From Amnibacterium kyonggiense (lineage in GTDB: Bacteria; Actinomycetota; Actinomycetes; Actinomycetales; Microbacteriaceae), in the NCBI RefSeq assembly GCF_004364555.1, contig NZ_SOAM01000002.1, positions 310,001-374,000 on the forward strand: a stretch of DNA of 64,000 nt, in the 5' to 3' direction. Below the pieces are notes generated by a model. That model did not search any database and was not told the origin of the DNA. It worked only from the letters and a program-made list of their open reading frames with translations. Position numbers and translations under genes: made by a program. Of this stretch, positions 1-7,115 are shown in pieces (position 1 is the stretch's first letter; the number at the start of each line of letters is the position of its first letter).

Positions 1-356
1 TCGCGATGCAGCCGCTCCGCGACATGCTCGAGGTGATCGACGAGGCCGGCGTCGACGCGATCCGGGCGAAGTCCGAGCGGTTGACGGCTTTCGCCGTCGA
101 GCTCGTCGACGACCTGCTCGAGCCGTTCGGCGCACGGCTCGCGAGCCCTCGGGACGTGGGCCTGCGCGGCAGCCACGTGACGGTCGACCACCCCGCGTTC
201 CCGACGATGCTGCCCGCGCTGCACCGGCGCGGGGTGGTCCCCGACTTCCGGCGCCCCGATGGGCTCCGCCTCGGGCTGTCGCCGCTCAGCACGTCGTTCG
301 CGGAGGTCGAGGCCGGGGTGCTGGCGATCCGGGACGAGCTGCAGGTCGCGCGATGA
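1..356 (+). CDS. kynU: kynureninase, C-terminal part (cut by window edge)
   Basis: C-terminal end of kynureninase, the PLP enzyme of tryptophan catabolism that cleaves kynurenine to anthranilate and alanine. Seen: the family signature LRGSHVTV followed about 30 residues later by GVVPDFRRPDGLRLGLSPLS, which forms part of the substrate site in this fold-type I enzyme. The catalytic lysine and most of the protein lie before the window. The reading frame is open from the first base and stops with TGA at 354-356. The sequence that follows is gene debris (369-536), so kynU seems to be the last intact gene of its unit. Confidence 0.9.
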   Translation, partial: AMQPLRDMLEVIDEAGVDAIRAKSERLTAFAVELVDDLLEPFGARLASPRDVGLRGSHVTVDHPAFPTMLPALHRRGVVPDFRRPDGLRLGLSPLSTSFAEVEAGVLAIRDELQVAR

Positions 357-368
357 GCGGACTGGCAG

Positions 369-536
369 GTGACGGACGAGCCCGCTCTCGACGCCGCGGA
401 GATCCGCGCCCGCACCGGCGACCTGGCGCTGGTGATCTGGCAGCGGGCCGACCCGCTTTGCGACCCGGAGCGCTTCTCGGTCTCCGGACCGGAGAGGACC
501 GCGGCGGCGTTCATCACGGCCCCGATCCACCCGTGA
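369..536 (+). pseudogene. fragment resembling the C-terminal domain of a maleylpyruvate-isomerase-family protein
   Basis: A 55-codon GTG-to-TGA frame whose product reads like the last part of the mycothiol-dependent maleylpyruvate isomerase C-terminal domain: IRARTGDLALVIWQRADP, then ERFSVSG and a short helix ending in ITAPIHP. Intact members of the family have about 200-260 residues with an N-terminal DinB-like helical bundle; here nothing upstream encodes that bundle, because kynU ends 12 bases earlier. I read it as a decayed remnant rather than a working gene. The overlapping frame at 353-550, which shares an ATGA with kynU, is arginine/proline-rich and looks like a shadow. Function is inferred from the motif pattern only. 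Confidence 0.5.
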
Positions 537-546
537 TCCGGTCCGG

Positions 547-618
547 CTGACATAATGTGCATTATCGGCGCTCAGAGTTCGGGTTGAAGCAGCCCGCTCA
601 TAATGTCTCTTATGTCAG
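547..618. repeat. pair of AT-rich 20-bp inverted sites
   Basis: CTGACATAATGTGCATTATC at 547-566 and, on the other strand, CTGACATAAGAGACATTATG at 618-599. They agree at 15 of 20 positions (CTGACATAA, five variable bases, then ATTAT) and are 32 bp apart. The first also contains the dyad ATAAT-gtgc-ATTAT. Such AT-rich blocks stand out in this high-GC DNA. They could be binding sites of a tyrosine recombinase or of a dimeric repressor; no gene for either lies in the window. Position between gene debris and an HNH gene suits the scar of a past insertion. Confidence 0.55.
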
Positions 619-664
619 TTTGCTGAGGTCGCTCACGATCGCAGCCGGATCGTGACGTTTCGGA

Positions 665-2110
665 TCAGAACGGGCAGTCGTCGCCGGGTGGATCCGCCGG
701 GCCGGGTTCGACGAGTTCCGGCGGCGCTGGATCGGACGGGTTCGACGGCGGGTCCGTGAAGACCTCGCCCCACGGGTTCCGCCAGTCGACGCTCCCGTTC
801 TCCCGCAGCTCCTCGTCCCACAGCCCGACCGACTTCGCGAGATGGTGCGGGCGGCTCAGGCTCACGAGGTTGCCGATGTCGGTGACGCCGGCGTCCTGCC
901 ATTCCTGCACGTGATCGAGGTCGCAGAGGTGCGCGGGACGGTTGCAGCCGGGGAAGCGGCAGAGCTCGTCGCGGAGGGTCACCCACCGGCGCATGTCCGC
1001 GGGCGGCTTCCGCGTCGTCCGATCCATCGCGATCCGGACGCCGGTGAAGGGATCGGTCAGGACGCGGAGGAACGAGGGCGCCTCCCCCGCCAGCTCCTTC
1101 GCGGCTTCGATGGACACCGGGCCGTAGCCGACCAGTCGGGCCTGCTCGGTGGTCCTGCCGAGGGCCGCGAGGGCGGGGATCGTCACGATCGGCGCGGGGA
1201 TCACGCCTTTCCGCATCGGCACCCGGAGGCCCGCCCATGCCGGGTCGGCCTGCTGCTTGATGCCCTCGACCAGCAGATCCATCATGATGTCGAAGCGGAG
1301 CTGCCCGACCGAGCGGGTCTCCCCCTCCCGCAGGCGAGCGGCGATCGCCGCCTTCGTCAGTGCCTGGTCGAATCCCACGATCGGGATCGCCGGCCCGGTC
1401 GCGGCGATCGTCGCGGCGCCGTCGTGCCCGTGGTCGATCGTCACCCTCCGCATCGCGCGGGTCCGCTCGCTCCGCTCCCCCGCGGTGTCGTCCTGCAGGC
1501 GTTCGCGGATCGTGTGCAGCTTCGCCTTCAGGCGCGAGGCCGGAGCGGCGACGACGGCGACCGCGGCCTGCTCGTCGTAGGCCGCGAGGTGCTCGTCGTC
1601 GAGTCCCTCCGCCTGGTCCGCGGCGAGCTCGACGGCCCTCCAGGGGGCGGCGCCGTCCAGGTACGCGGCCCAGACCGCCGGCAGGTCGTCGCGGAGCCGG
1701 ACCGCCGTGTCGAGCAGGCGCGCGACGCGGAGCGGCGACATCCCGAGCCGCAGCCCGATCGACTGGAAGAAGGACTGCGCTCCGAGCGAGCCGCGCTCGC
1801 CGTACTGCGTGCCGTAGCGACCCGCGAGATCCTGCATCGACGCCTCGTAGGCGTCGATGAGTGCGACGGTGCGGTCGGCGTCCGCTCGTCGCAGGTCGGC
1901 CTCGACCTGGGACAGGGCGTCCTGCTGCTCCTCCGCGAAGCGCTCCCGATCGTCGTCCGTGACGAGCACCGGATCATGGCGCTGCTCGATCACCACGCTC
2001 CCGACGGCGCCGTCGACGCGCCCGATCGGCATCACCGGCCGCGCGACCACATCGGTGCGGAGCGCGGCCTCGTTCGGGCTCTCGACCGCCGCCGCAGGGT
2101 TCCCGAACAC
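665..2110 (-). CDS. DUF222 / HNH endonuclease (REP13E12-type)
   Basis: Product of 481 residues: helical DUF222 region (roughly 25-340) and a C-terminal HNH nuclease (roughly 390-450) with CRFPGC, the DLDHVQEW His, the Asn of GNLVSL and the SRPHH His pair. The family is multicopy in actinobacteria and related to the mycobacterial REP13E12 repeat proteins; its biological role is unsettled. I chose GTG at 2108-2110 instead of the upstream TTG at 2144-2146, because that TTG lies inside a good -35 (TTGCAG), 17 bp from a -10 (TAGGAT) that ends 7 nt before the GTG. The transcript would be leaderless. A LexA-type box overlaps the start codon. A second, divergent member lies at 60478-61809. Confidence 0.88.
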   Translation of the reverse strand: MFGNPAAAVESPNEAALRTDVVARPVMPIGRVDGAVGSVVIEQRHDPVLVTDDDRERFAEEQQDALSQVEADLRRADADRTVALIDAYEASMQDLAGRYGTQYGERGSLGAQSFFQSIGLRLGMSPLRVARLLDTAVRLRDDLPAVWAAYLDGAAPWRAVELAADQAEGLDDEHLAAYDEQAAVAVVAAPASRLKAKLHTIRERLQDDTAGERSERTRAMRRVTIDHGHDGAATIAATGPAIPIVGFDQALTKAAIAARLREGETRSVGQLRFDIMMDLLVEGIKQQADPAWAGLRVPMRKGVIPAPIVTIPALAALGRTTEQARLVGYGPVSIEAAKELAGEAPSFLRVLTDPFTGVRIAMDRTTRKPPADMRRWVTLRDELCRFPGCNRPAHLCDLDHVQEWQDAGVTDIGNLVSLSRPHHLAKSVGLWDEELRENGSVDWRNPWGEVFTDPPSNPSDPAPPELVEPGPADPPGDDCPF

Positions 2111-2146
2111 GTGTTCGATCCTACCCCGCTGTGCGGAGCTCTGCAA
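2103..2146 (-). promoter_or_regulatory. promoter with LexA (SOS) box of the HNH gene
   Basis: Read on the minus strand: -35 TTGCAG (2146-2141), 17-bp spacer, -10 TAGGAT (2123-2118), then TCGAACACGTGTTCGG (2118-2103). The last element matches the actinobacterial/Gram-positive SOS box CGAAC-N4-GTTCG with perfect inner arms and covers the expected transcription start and the GTG start codon. LexA bound here would block both initiation and, in a leaderless message, translation. In M. tuberculosis, REP13E12 genes are known to carry such boxes, which supports the reading. Confidence 0.8.
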
Positions 2147-2206
2147 GACCGAATTCGCCGTGTGATCTGGGAATCTGCAAAACGGATGAGGTGGCGCGCA
2201 ACGATC

Positions 2207-2986
2207 TCACGAGGGTCCGGCAGCCCGTTCCGACCCCGTTGCATGCCGGTCTGCGGCGAGCGCGGCACGGCTCAGCACCGCGGCGCCCGCAACCGCGGCG
2301 GGCATGACGACGACGGCGCCGAACGGGACGAGGAAGAGCACCCAGGTGACGATCCCGAACCCGAGCACCCGGGGGCGGGACCGCGCGAGGACGCGACGGC
2401 GCTCGCGCAGGCGGAAGCCGCGGGCGTCGAAGGGCGTACCGGTCAGCTCGACCGCGAGGAACCAGCCGCCCGCCACCGCGCCGAACACGCCCCCGATGAT
2501 CGCGCCGACGAGCGGGATCAGGCCGAGCAGGAACGAGACGAGGCCGATGACCACGGACGCGAGCAGCAGGACGAGCCCGTCCCGCGCCGCCCGCAGGACG
2601 CCCCGCACGAGCGGCTCGTCGCGCTCCTCGGGCGCGTTCCCGAGCCGTTCCTCCGCGGCCCGGCTGATGCGCTCGTAGAACGGGTCGCCGACCGTGAGGA
2701 CCACGGCCGTGAACGAGAGGGCGCCGACCACGACCGCGAGCACGAGCACCGCGACCCCCGCGGCGAGGCGGACCGTGCCGCGGAACGGCTCGTCCCAGTC
2801 GTCCGCGAACGCCGTCAGCGATGCGGCGACGCCGTCGAGGGAGGTGAGGAGCGCGACGAGGAGGCCGAGCCAGACCGCGCCGACGACGAGCGCCGGCACC
2901 GCGCCGAGCAGCATGAGGCGCGGGCTGCTCCCCCACAGGCGGAAGCCGCGGCCGAGATCGCCGACACCGCGGAGGAGGTCGCGCAC
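2207..2986 (-). CDS. EI24-domain integral membrane protein (CysZ-like)
   Basis: Product of 259 residues of the EI24 family, which includes the CysZ sulfate permease; the actinobacterial members have no proven substrate. Hydrophobic segments lie near residues 24-50, 72-98, 135-185 (long, probably two spans) and 205-240; the conserved GDPFYERIS stretch follows the second. The start is GTG at 2986, chosen because GGGAGG lies about 7 nt upstream; the frame is open further up but reads as arginine-rich shadow. It follows the Nudix gene on the same strand, 41 nt away, and may be cotranscribed. Predicted location: cytoplasmic membrane. Confidence 0.8.
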   Translation of the reverse strand: MRDLLRGVGDLGRGFRLWGSSPRLMLLGAVPALVVGAVWLGLLVALLTSLDGVAASLTAFADDWDEPFRGTVRLAAGVAVLVLAVVVGALSFTAVVLTVGDPFYERISRAAEERLGNAPEERDEPLVRGVLRAARDGLVLLLASVVIGLVSFLLGLIPLVGAIIGGVFGAVAGGWFLAVELTGTPFDARGFRLRERRRVLARSRPRVLGFGIVTWVLFLVPFGAVVVMPAAVAGAAVLSRAALAADRHATGSERAAGPS

Positions 2987-3027
2987 GGCTCGATCCTCCC
3001 GCGGCACGCTGAGCGGTCGGCGGTGTT

Positions 3028-3477
3028 TCAGAGGCGGGCGAGGCCCTCGCGGATCAGGGCCGGGAGGTCGTCCGGCTCGAACCGCTCCCCCGACGCCTCC
3101 AGCTCGTCCGCCGTCCACCAGCGTGACGCGACGATGTCGAGCCGCTCGTCGGGCATCCAGCCGGCGTCGCTCGGCTCGAAGCGCTCGGTGCGGACGGCGA
3201 ACCACGCCCAGTGCCCGAGCTCGTACGGGTGCCAGGCGGTGTCGACGGCGACGTCGACGTGCGCGAACGGCTCGCCGACGGACTCGACGACGAGCCCGGT
3301 CTCCTCGCGGAGCTCCCGCACCCCGGCCGCGGCGAAGTCCTCGCCGGGGTCGACGCCGCCGCCGGGCGTGATCCACCGCGGCGGCACCGCGTGGTCCTTG
3401 CCGTAGGTGAGGAAGAGGAGCACCCGGTCGTCGGCGTCCGCGACGACCAGCCGCGCGGTCGACCGCTCGGACGGCAC
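3028..3477 (-). CDS. Nudix hydrolase
   Basis: Product of 149 residues forming a single Nudix domain, hydrolysing a nucleoside diphosphate linked to another group; the substrate cannot be told. The Nudix box is complete: GGGVDPGEDFAAAGVRELRE with EETGLV directly after, giving the metal-binding REXXEE glutamates. The C-terminal part has the WWTADELEAS stretch common in MutT-like members. The GTG start at 3477 lies only 2 nt after the stop of the upstream SDR gene, with GGGGAG overlapping that stop as ribosome site, so the two genes are translationally linked. Confidence 0.88.
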   Translation of the reverse strand: MPSERSTARLVVADADDRVLLFLTYGKDHAVPPRWITPGGGVDPGEDFAAAGVRELREETGLVVESVGEPFAHVDVAVDTAWHPYELGHWAWFAVRTERFEPSDAGWMPDERLDIVASRWWTADELEASGERFEPDDLPALIREGLARL

Positions 3478-3479
3478 CG

Positions 3480-4259
3480 CTACTCCCCCGGGATCGGGGC
3501 GAAGCTCGAGAGGTCCCCGACGAACCGCGTGCGGTTCTCCGGGATCGGCTCCACGGCCGCGGCGGCGATCTCCTGCGCGAACTCGTTCACGTTGTAGAGG
3601 CGGCCCGCCGCCTCCCGCCGCGAGTTCAGCGCGTCGGGGTTGGCCCGGTTCAGCAGCTGCGCGGTGACGGTGCCCTCGATCATGTCGCCGGAGACCACGA
3701 CGAAGCCGATGCCCTTGTCCTCGAGCGCCGGGATCAGGGCACGGAGGGCGTCCTCCCCCGCGCGCTTGCTGCGGGCGACCGCCTCGTACTCGGGCATCGT
3801 CGGCGTCGTCCGGATGAAGTGCGCCTGATGGCTCGTGACGAACACGACGCGGGAGCCGGGATCCATCAGCGGCACCGCGGCCTCCAGCACCCGCACCTGC
3901 GCGTCACGGTTGAGCCGGAGCGCGTAGTCCTCCGCGGCGCCCGCCTCCATGCCGCCCGACGCGTTCAGCACCAGGAGGTCGAGGCCGCCCCACTCGCGGA
4001 CGACGGCGCGGAAGAGCTCCTCCACCGACTCGCCGTCGGTGAGGTCCGCGCGCACGGCGAACGACTCACCGCCCGCGGCCCGGACCTTCTCCACGACCTG
4101 GTCCGCGCGGCGCACCTTCTTCTCGTCGCGGTAGTTCACGACCACGTCGAATCCGCGCTCTGCGAGGAGCACGGCGGTGTCCGCCCCGATGCCTCGCGAG
4201 GAACCGGTGATCAGCGCTCGATTGCGCGTGGGAACGGGCTCGGCTGCTGCGTCGGTCAC
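3480..4259 (-). CDS. short-chain dehydrogenase/reductase (SDR)
   Basis: Product of 259 residues with a Rossmann fold for NAD(P)H: GSSRGIG near residue 20, DLTD for the adenine end, LNASGG in place of the usual NNAG, and VFVTSHQ giving the active-site Ser. The catalytic Tyr/Lys pair is unusual: YEAVARSKRAGED places Lys seven positions after Tyr instead of four. Substrate unknown. It is the first gene of the 4259-2207 cluster; on the minus strand TATGGT lies 8 nt before the GTG start, a likely -10 of a nearly leaderless promoter. It is divergent from the NfeD gene. Confidence 0.85.
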   Translation of the reverse strand: MTDAAAEPVPTRNRALITGSSRGIGADTAVLLAERGFDVVVNYRDEKKVRRADQVVEKVRAAGGESFAVRADLTDGESVEELFRAVVREWGGLDLLVLNASGGMEAGAAEDYALRLNRDAQVRVLEAAVPLMDPGSRVVFVTSHQAHFIRTTPTMPEYEAVARSKRAGEDALRALIPALEDKGIGFVVVSGDMIEGTVTAQLLNRANPDALNSRREAAGRLYNVNEFAQEIAAAAVEPIPENRTRFVGDLSSFAPIPGE

Positions 4260-4332
4260 GGCTCCGAACCATACCGGTCGTGCACGGGTGCGCCCGGTGC
4301 TACGGTTCGAGTCCCGGCATAGGAGTGCGCCC

Positions 4333-4827
4333 GTGTTCCCCGACCTCTTCGCCTACACGTGGGTGCTCTGGCTCGTGATCACCGTCGTGGCCGTGGTGCT
4401 CGAGCTCGTCACGCTGAGCCTCGTCTTCGCGATGATCGCGGTCGGCTCGCTGGTCGGCGGCCTCGGCACCTGGCTGCTCGGCTGGCCGGCCCCGCTGCAG
4501 GTCGTGGCGGCCGCCGTGCTCTCCGCCCTGCTCGTGTTCCTCATCCGGCCCGTGCTCTACCGCGCACTCGTCGCCGGCAAGCCCCGCCAGCTGACGAACG
4601 TCGACGCGCTGCACGGGATGAGCGCCCGGGCGACGGCCTCCTTCGTCGACGGCACCGGCTACGCCCGGCTCGCGAACGGCGAGACCTGGACGGCCCGCCT
4701 CGACGCCCACCACGAGCACGAGCCGGTCGCCGTCGGCGCGCGCCTCACCGTCATCGGGATCGACGGGGCCACCGCCGTCGTCGCGCCCGCATTACCCCCG
4801 ACCCCCGGAACCGGAGCGACCCCATGA
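4333..4827 (+). CDS. NfeD family membrane protein
   Basis: Product of 164 residues. The N-terminal half has about three membrane spans (roughly 10-30, 33-53, 58-80), the C-terminal half (90-155) is a small OB-fold (NfeDC): LHGMSARATASF, GYARLANGETWTA, then VGARLTVIGIDG. NfeD proteins work with SPFH/slipin proteins at membranes, and the next gene encodes one. Start GTG at 4333 has AGGAG 7 nt upstream. The stop overlaps the next start in an ATGA, so both proteins are made from one message in coupled fashion. Confidence 0.88.
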   Translation: MFPDLFAYTWVLWLVITVVAVVLELVTLSLVFAMIAVGSLVGGLGTWLLGWPAPLQVVAAAVLSALLVFLIRPVLYRALVAGKPRQLTNVDALHGMSARATASFVDGTGYARLANGETWTARLDAHHEHEPVAVGARLTVIGIDGATAVVAPALPPTPGTGATP

Positions 4828-5864
4828 GCGACGCAGGCGCCTTCCTCGGCCAGCTGTTCCTGATCGCGCTCGCGATCGTCGTCGTCATCTTCGTGATCGT
4901 CGTGCTCGTGCGCGCGATCCGCGTGGTGCCGCAGGCGCGAGCGGGCGTCGTGGAACGGCTCGGGCGTTACCACAAGACGCTCACGCCGGGCCTGAACCTG
5001 CTCGTGCCGTTCATCGACAAGCTGCGGCCCCTGCTCGACCTCCGCGAGCAGGTCGTGTCCTTCCCCCCGCAGCCGGTCATCACCGAGGACAACCTCGTCG
5101 TGTCGATCGACACGGTCGTCTACTTCCAGATCACCGACGCGCGCGCGGCGACCTACGAGATCGCGAACTACCTCGTCGCCGTCGAGCAGCTCACCACCAC
5201 CACCCTCCGCAACGTCGTCGGCGGCCTGAACCTCGAGGAGGCGCTGACCAGCCGCGACAACATCAACGGGCAGCTCCGCGTCGTGCTCGACGAGGCGACG
5301 GGCAAGTGGGGCATCCGCGTGAACCGCGTCGAGCTGAAGTCGATCGAGCCGCCCGTGTCCATCCAGGACTCGATGGAGCAGCAGATGCGCGCCGAGCGGA
5401 GCCGCCGCGCGCAGATCCTCACCGCGGAGGGCACGAAGCAGGCGGCGATCCTGCAGGCCGAGGGCGAGCGGCAGTCGCAGATCCTGTCCGCGGAGGGCGA
5501 GGCGAAGGCCCGCGTGCTGCGCGCCGAGGGCGAGGCGAAGGCCATCCAGACCGTCTTCGACGCCATCCACGCGGGGAACCCGGACGGGCCGCTGCTCGCC
5601 TACCAGTACCTGCAGACCCTGCCGAAGATCGCCGAGGGGCAGTCGAACAAGCTCTGGATCGTGCCGTCCGAGCTCACGGAGGCGCTGAAGGGCGTCGGCG
5701 CCGGGTTCGGGCAGACCGTGCAGCAGATGGCCGCCGGCGCCGCCGCTGCGGCACCGCGCCCGCCGAAGCCCGCGCAGGAGGCGCCCTCCTCGGTGCGGCC
5801 GCCCGAGCCTGCTCCGGCTCCCGCCGTGCCCGCGGAGCCCGCGCCGCCCGCCGAGCCCAAGTGA
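4824..5864 (+). CDS. SPFH / Band 7 paraslipin-type membrane scaffold
   Basis: Product of 346 residues. One N-terminal span (8-31), then the SPFH domain (about 33-200) beginning VVPQARAGVVERLGRYHKTL and including PQPVITEDNLVVSIDTVVYF, followed by a helical region with repeated AEG motifs (ILTAEG, ILQAEGE, ILSAEGEAKA, VLRAEGEAKA) that forms oligomers. The last 45 residues are Pro/Ala-rich and probably unstructured. Family members form membrane rings or microdomains and control membrane proteases. The NfeD partner sits directly upstream. The stop shares GTGA with the start of the next gene. Confidence 0.9.
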   Translation: MSDAGAFLGQLFLIALAIVVVIFVIVVLVRAIRVVPQARAGVVERLGRYHKTLTPGLNLLVPFIDKLRPLLDLREQVVSFPPQPVITEDNLVVSIDTVVYFQITDARAATYEIANYLVAVEQLTTTTLRNVVGGLNLEEALTSRDNINGQLRVVLDEATGKWGIRVNRVELKSIEPPVSIQDSMEQQMRAERSRRAQILTAEGTKQAAILQAEGERQSQILSAEGEAKARVLRAEGEAKAIQTVFDAIHAGNPDGPLLAYQYLQTLPKIAEGQSNKLWIVPSELTEALKGVGAGFGQTVQQMAAGAAAAAPRPPKPAQEAPSSVRPPEPAPAPAVPAEPAPPAEPK

Positions 5865-6586
5865 GCCGGACCGGCTGGTTCGACGAGCTCCTCCCCCGGA
5901 TCCTGGCGCACCGCGGTCTCGCCCTCGAGGCCCCGGAGAACTCGATCGCCGCCTTCGAGGCGGCGATCGCCGCCGGTGCGACGCACCTCGAGACCGACGT
6001 GCGGGCGACCGCGGACGGCGTCGCCGTGCTCGTGCACGACGCGACGACGCCGGACGGCCGGGACGTCTCGTCGCTGACCCTGTCGGAGCTCCGAGCCGCA
6101 CTGCCCGCCGCGGCGACCCTGGCGGAGGCGCTGACGGCGCTGCCCGAGGCCCGCTTCAACATCGACGTGAAGCACGCGGCGGCGGTCGCGCCGACCGGGG
6201 TGGCGGTCACGGCCGCGGCGGCCGCGCAGCGGGTGCTCCTCACGTCGTTCTCCGGCCGTCGGCGCCGGGAGGTCCTCCGCCTCGTCCCGACGGCCGCGAC
6301 CTCCGCGTCCTCCGGCTCCATCCTCGGTGTCGTCGGCGGGCTGCGCCTGCGCACGCCGGCCGTCACGCGGCTCGCGCTGCGCCGCGTGCACGCCGTGCAG
6401 ATCCCGGAGCGCGCCCTCCGCACGGACCTCGCGACGCCGTGGAGCATCGCCGAGATGCATGCGGCCGGCGTCGAGGTGCACTTCTGGGTCGTGAACGATC
6501 CGGCGCGGATGCGCGAGCTCGTGGCGCGGGGCGCCGACGGCATCGTGACCGACCGTCCGGACCTCGCCCGCGATGCGCTGCGGTGA
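5861..6586 (+). CDS. glycerophosphodiester phosphodiesterase
   Basis: Product of 241 residues with a GDPD TIM-barrel: AHRGLALEAPENSIAAF (His, Arg, Glu and Asn of the active site) near residue 17, LETDVRATADGVAVLVHDAT giving the metal-binding Glu/Asp and second catalytic His, and near the C-terminus VHFWVVNDPARM and GADGIVTDRPD. It hydrolyses deacylated phospholipids to glycerol-3-phosphate and an alcohol. There is no signal peptide, so it is probably cytoplasmic. GTG start overlaps the stop of the SPFH gene by 4 nt, making this the third gene of the operon. Confidence 0.88.
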   Translation: MSRTGWFDELLPRILAHRGLALEAPENSIAAFEAAIAAGATHLETDVRATADGVAVLVHDATTPDGRDVSSLTLSELRAALPAAATLAEALTALPEARFNIDVKHAAAVAPTGVAVTAAAAAQRVLLTSFSGRRRREVLRLVPTAATSASSGSILGVVGGLRLRTPAVTRLALRRVHAVQIPERALRTDLATPWSIAEMHAAGVEVHFWVVNDPARMRELVARGADGIVTDRPDLARDALR

Positions 6587-6629
6587 CGGGTGCACACGCT
6601 CTGAGAAGGTTCTGAGAAACCCCCTCAGC

Positions 6630-6655
6630 GGAATCCTCGGCCCCGAACGCCTGTT
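6630..6655 (+). promoter_or_regulatory. SigR/SigH-type promoter of rbpA
   Basis: GGAAT at 6630-6634 and GTT at 6653-6655 are separated by exactly 18 bases, the consensus of the thiol-oxidation sigma factor SigR of Streptomyces and its relatives (GGAAT-N18-GTT). The start codon of rbpA follows 30 nt later behind a GGGGAGAGGGG ribosome site. In Streptomyces coelicolor rbpA is a known SigR target, which fits. The match is to a short motif, but it is perfect and in the right place. Confidence 0.72.
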
Positions 6656-6684
6656 AGACCGGACGCGGGGAGAGGGGTACATCG

Positions 6685-7056
6685 ATGGCTGATCGCAGTC
6701 TGCGTGGGATGCGGCTCGGCGGGCAGAGCCTGCAGAGCGAGGAGGGCGTCGTCTTTTCCGAGCGCCAGGTGCGGGAGTACCGTGCCGCCGACGGGAGCAC
6801 GTTCTCCGTGACGTTCGCGGCGGAGGCGGAGATCCCCGAGCGCTGGACGAGCCCGAAGTCGGGCCAGGAGGGCCAGCTGCTCGAGGCGGACGGCTCGCTC
6901 GCGGCCCACACCGTCAAGGAGACGAAGCCGCCGCGGACCCACTGGGACATGCTGCTCGAGCGGCGCACCCGCGCCGAGCTCGAGGAGCTGCTCGAGGAGC
7001 GCCTGCAGTACCTGCGCGCGCGCCGCGGCAAGACGAACGACAAGAAGGCCTCCTAG
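6685..7056 (+). CDS. rbpA: RNA polymerase-binding protein RbpA
   Basis: Product of 123 residues, the actinobacterial transcription factor that binds RNA polymerase and the group 1/2 sigma factors and stabilises the open complex. Seen: N-terminal MADRSLRGMRLGG, the central core domain with EIPERWTSPKSG, and the C-terminal sigma-interaction region THWDMLLERRTRAELEELLE. The usual core-domain cysteines are not seen, as in other members lacking zinc. It has its own promoter (6630-6655) and a strong terminator (7065-7099), so it is monocistronic. Confidence 0.95.
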   Translation: MADRSLRGMRLGGQSLQSEEGVVFSERQVREYRAADGSTFSVTFAAEAEIPERWTSPKSGQEGQLLEADGSLAAHTVKETKPPRTHWDMLLERRTRAELEELLEERLQYLRARRGKTNDKKAS

Positions 7057-7064
7057 GAGGTCCT

Positions 7065-7099
7065 GGAAGGCGCCGGTCCCGTCGGGACCGGCGCCTTCC
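7065..7099. terminator. perfect 16-bp hairpin between rbpA and nei2
   Basis: GGAAGGCGCCGGTCCC (7065-7080), a 3-nt loop, then the exact complement (7084-7099). It begins 9 nt after the rbpA stop and ends 17 nt before the end of the convergent glycosylase gene, so it can serve both directions. There is no long U tract, as is usual for actinobacterial terminators. Confidence 0.85.
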
Positions 7100-7115
7100 G
7101 TCTGTCCGCCCGCGG

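Noticed and set aside
353-550. ATGA-coupled 65-codon frame after kynU
   Set aside because: Arginine/proline-rich product with no motif; the overlapping frame at 369-536 reads like a known domain instead.
842-3406. 854-codon plus-strand frame across the HNH, EI24 and Nudix genes
   Set aside because: No domain, biased composition, and three real minus-strand genes occupy the same DNA.
4298-4320. GGTTCGAGTCCC, like a tRNA T arm, before the NfeD gene
   Set aside because: No matching acceptor, anticodon or D arm lies upstream within 60-90 bases, so it is a chance match.
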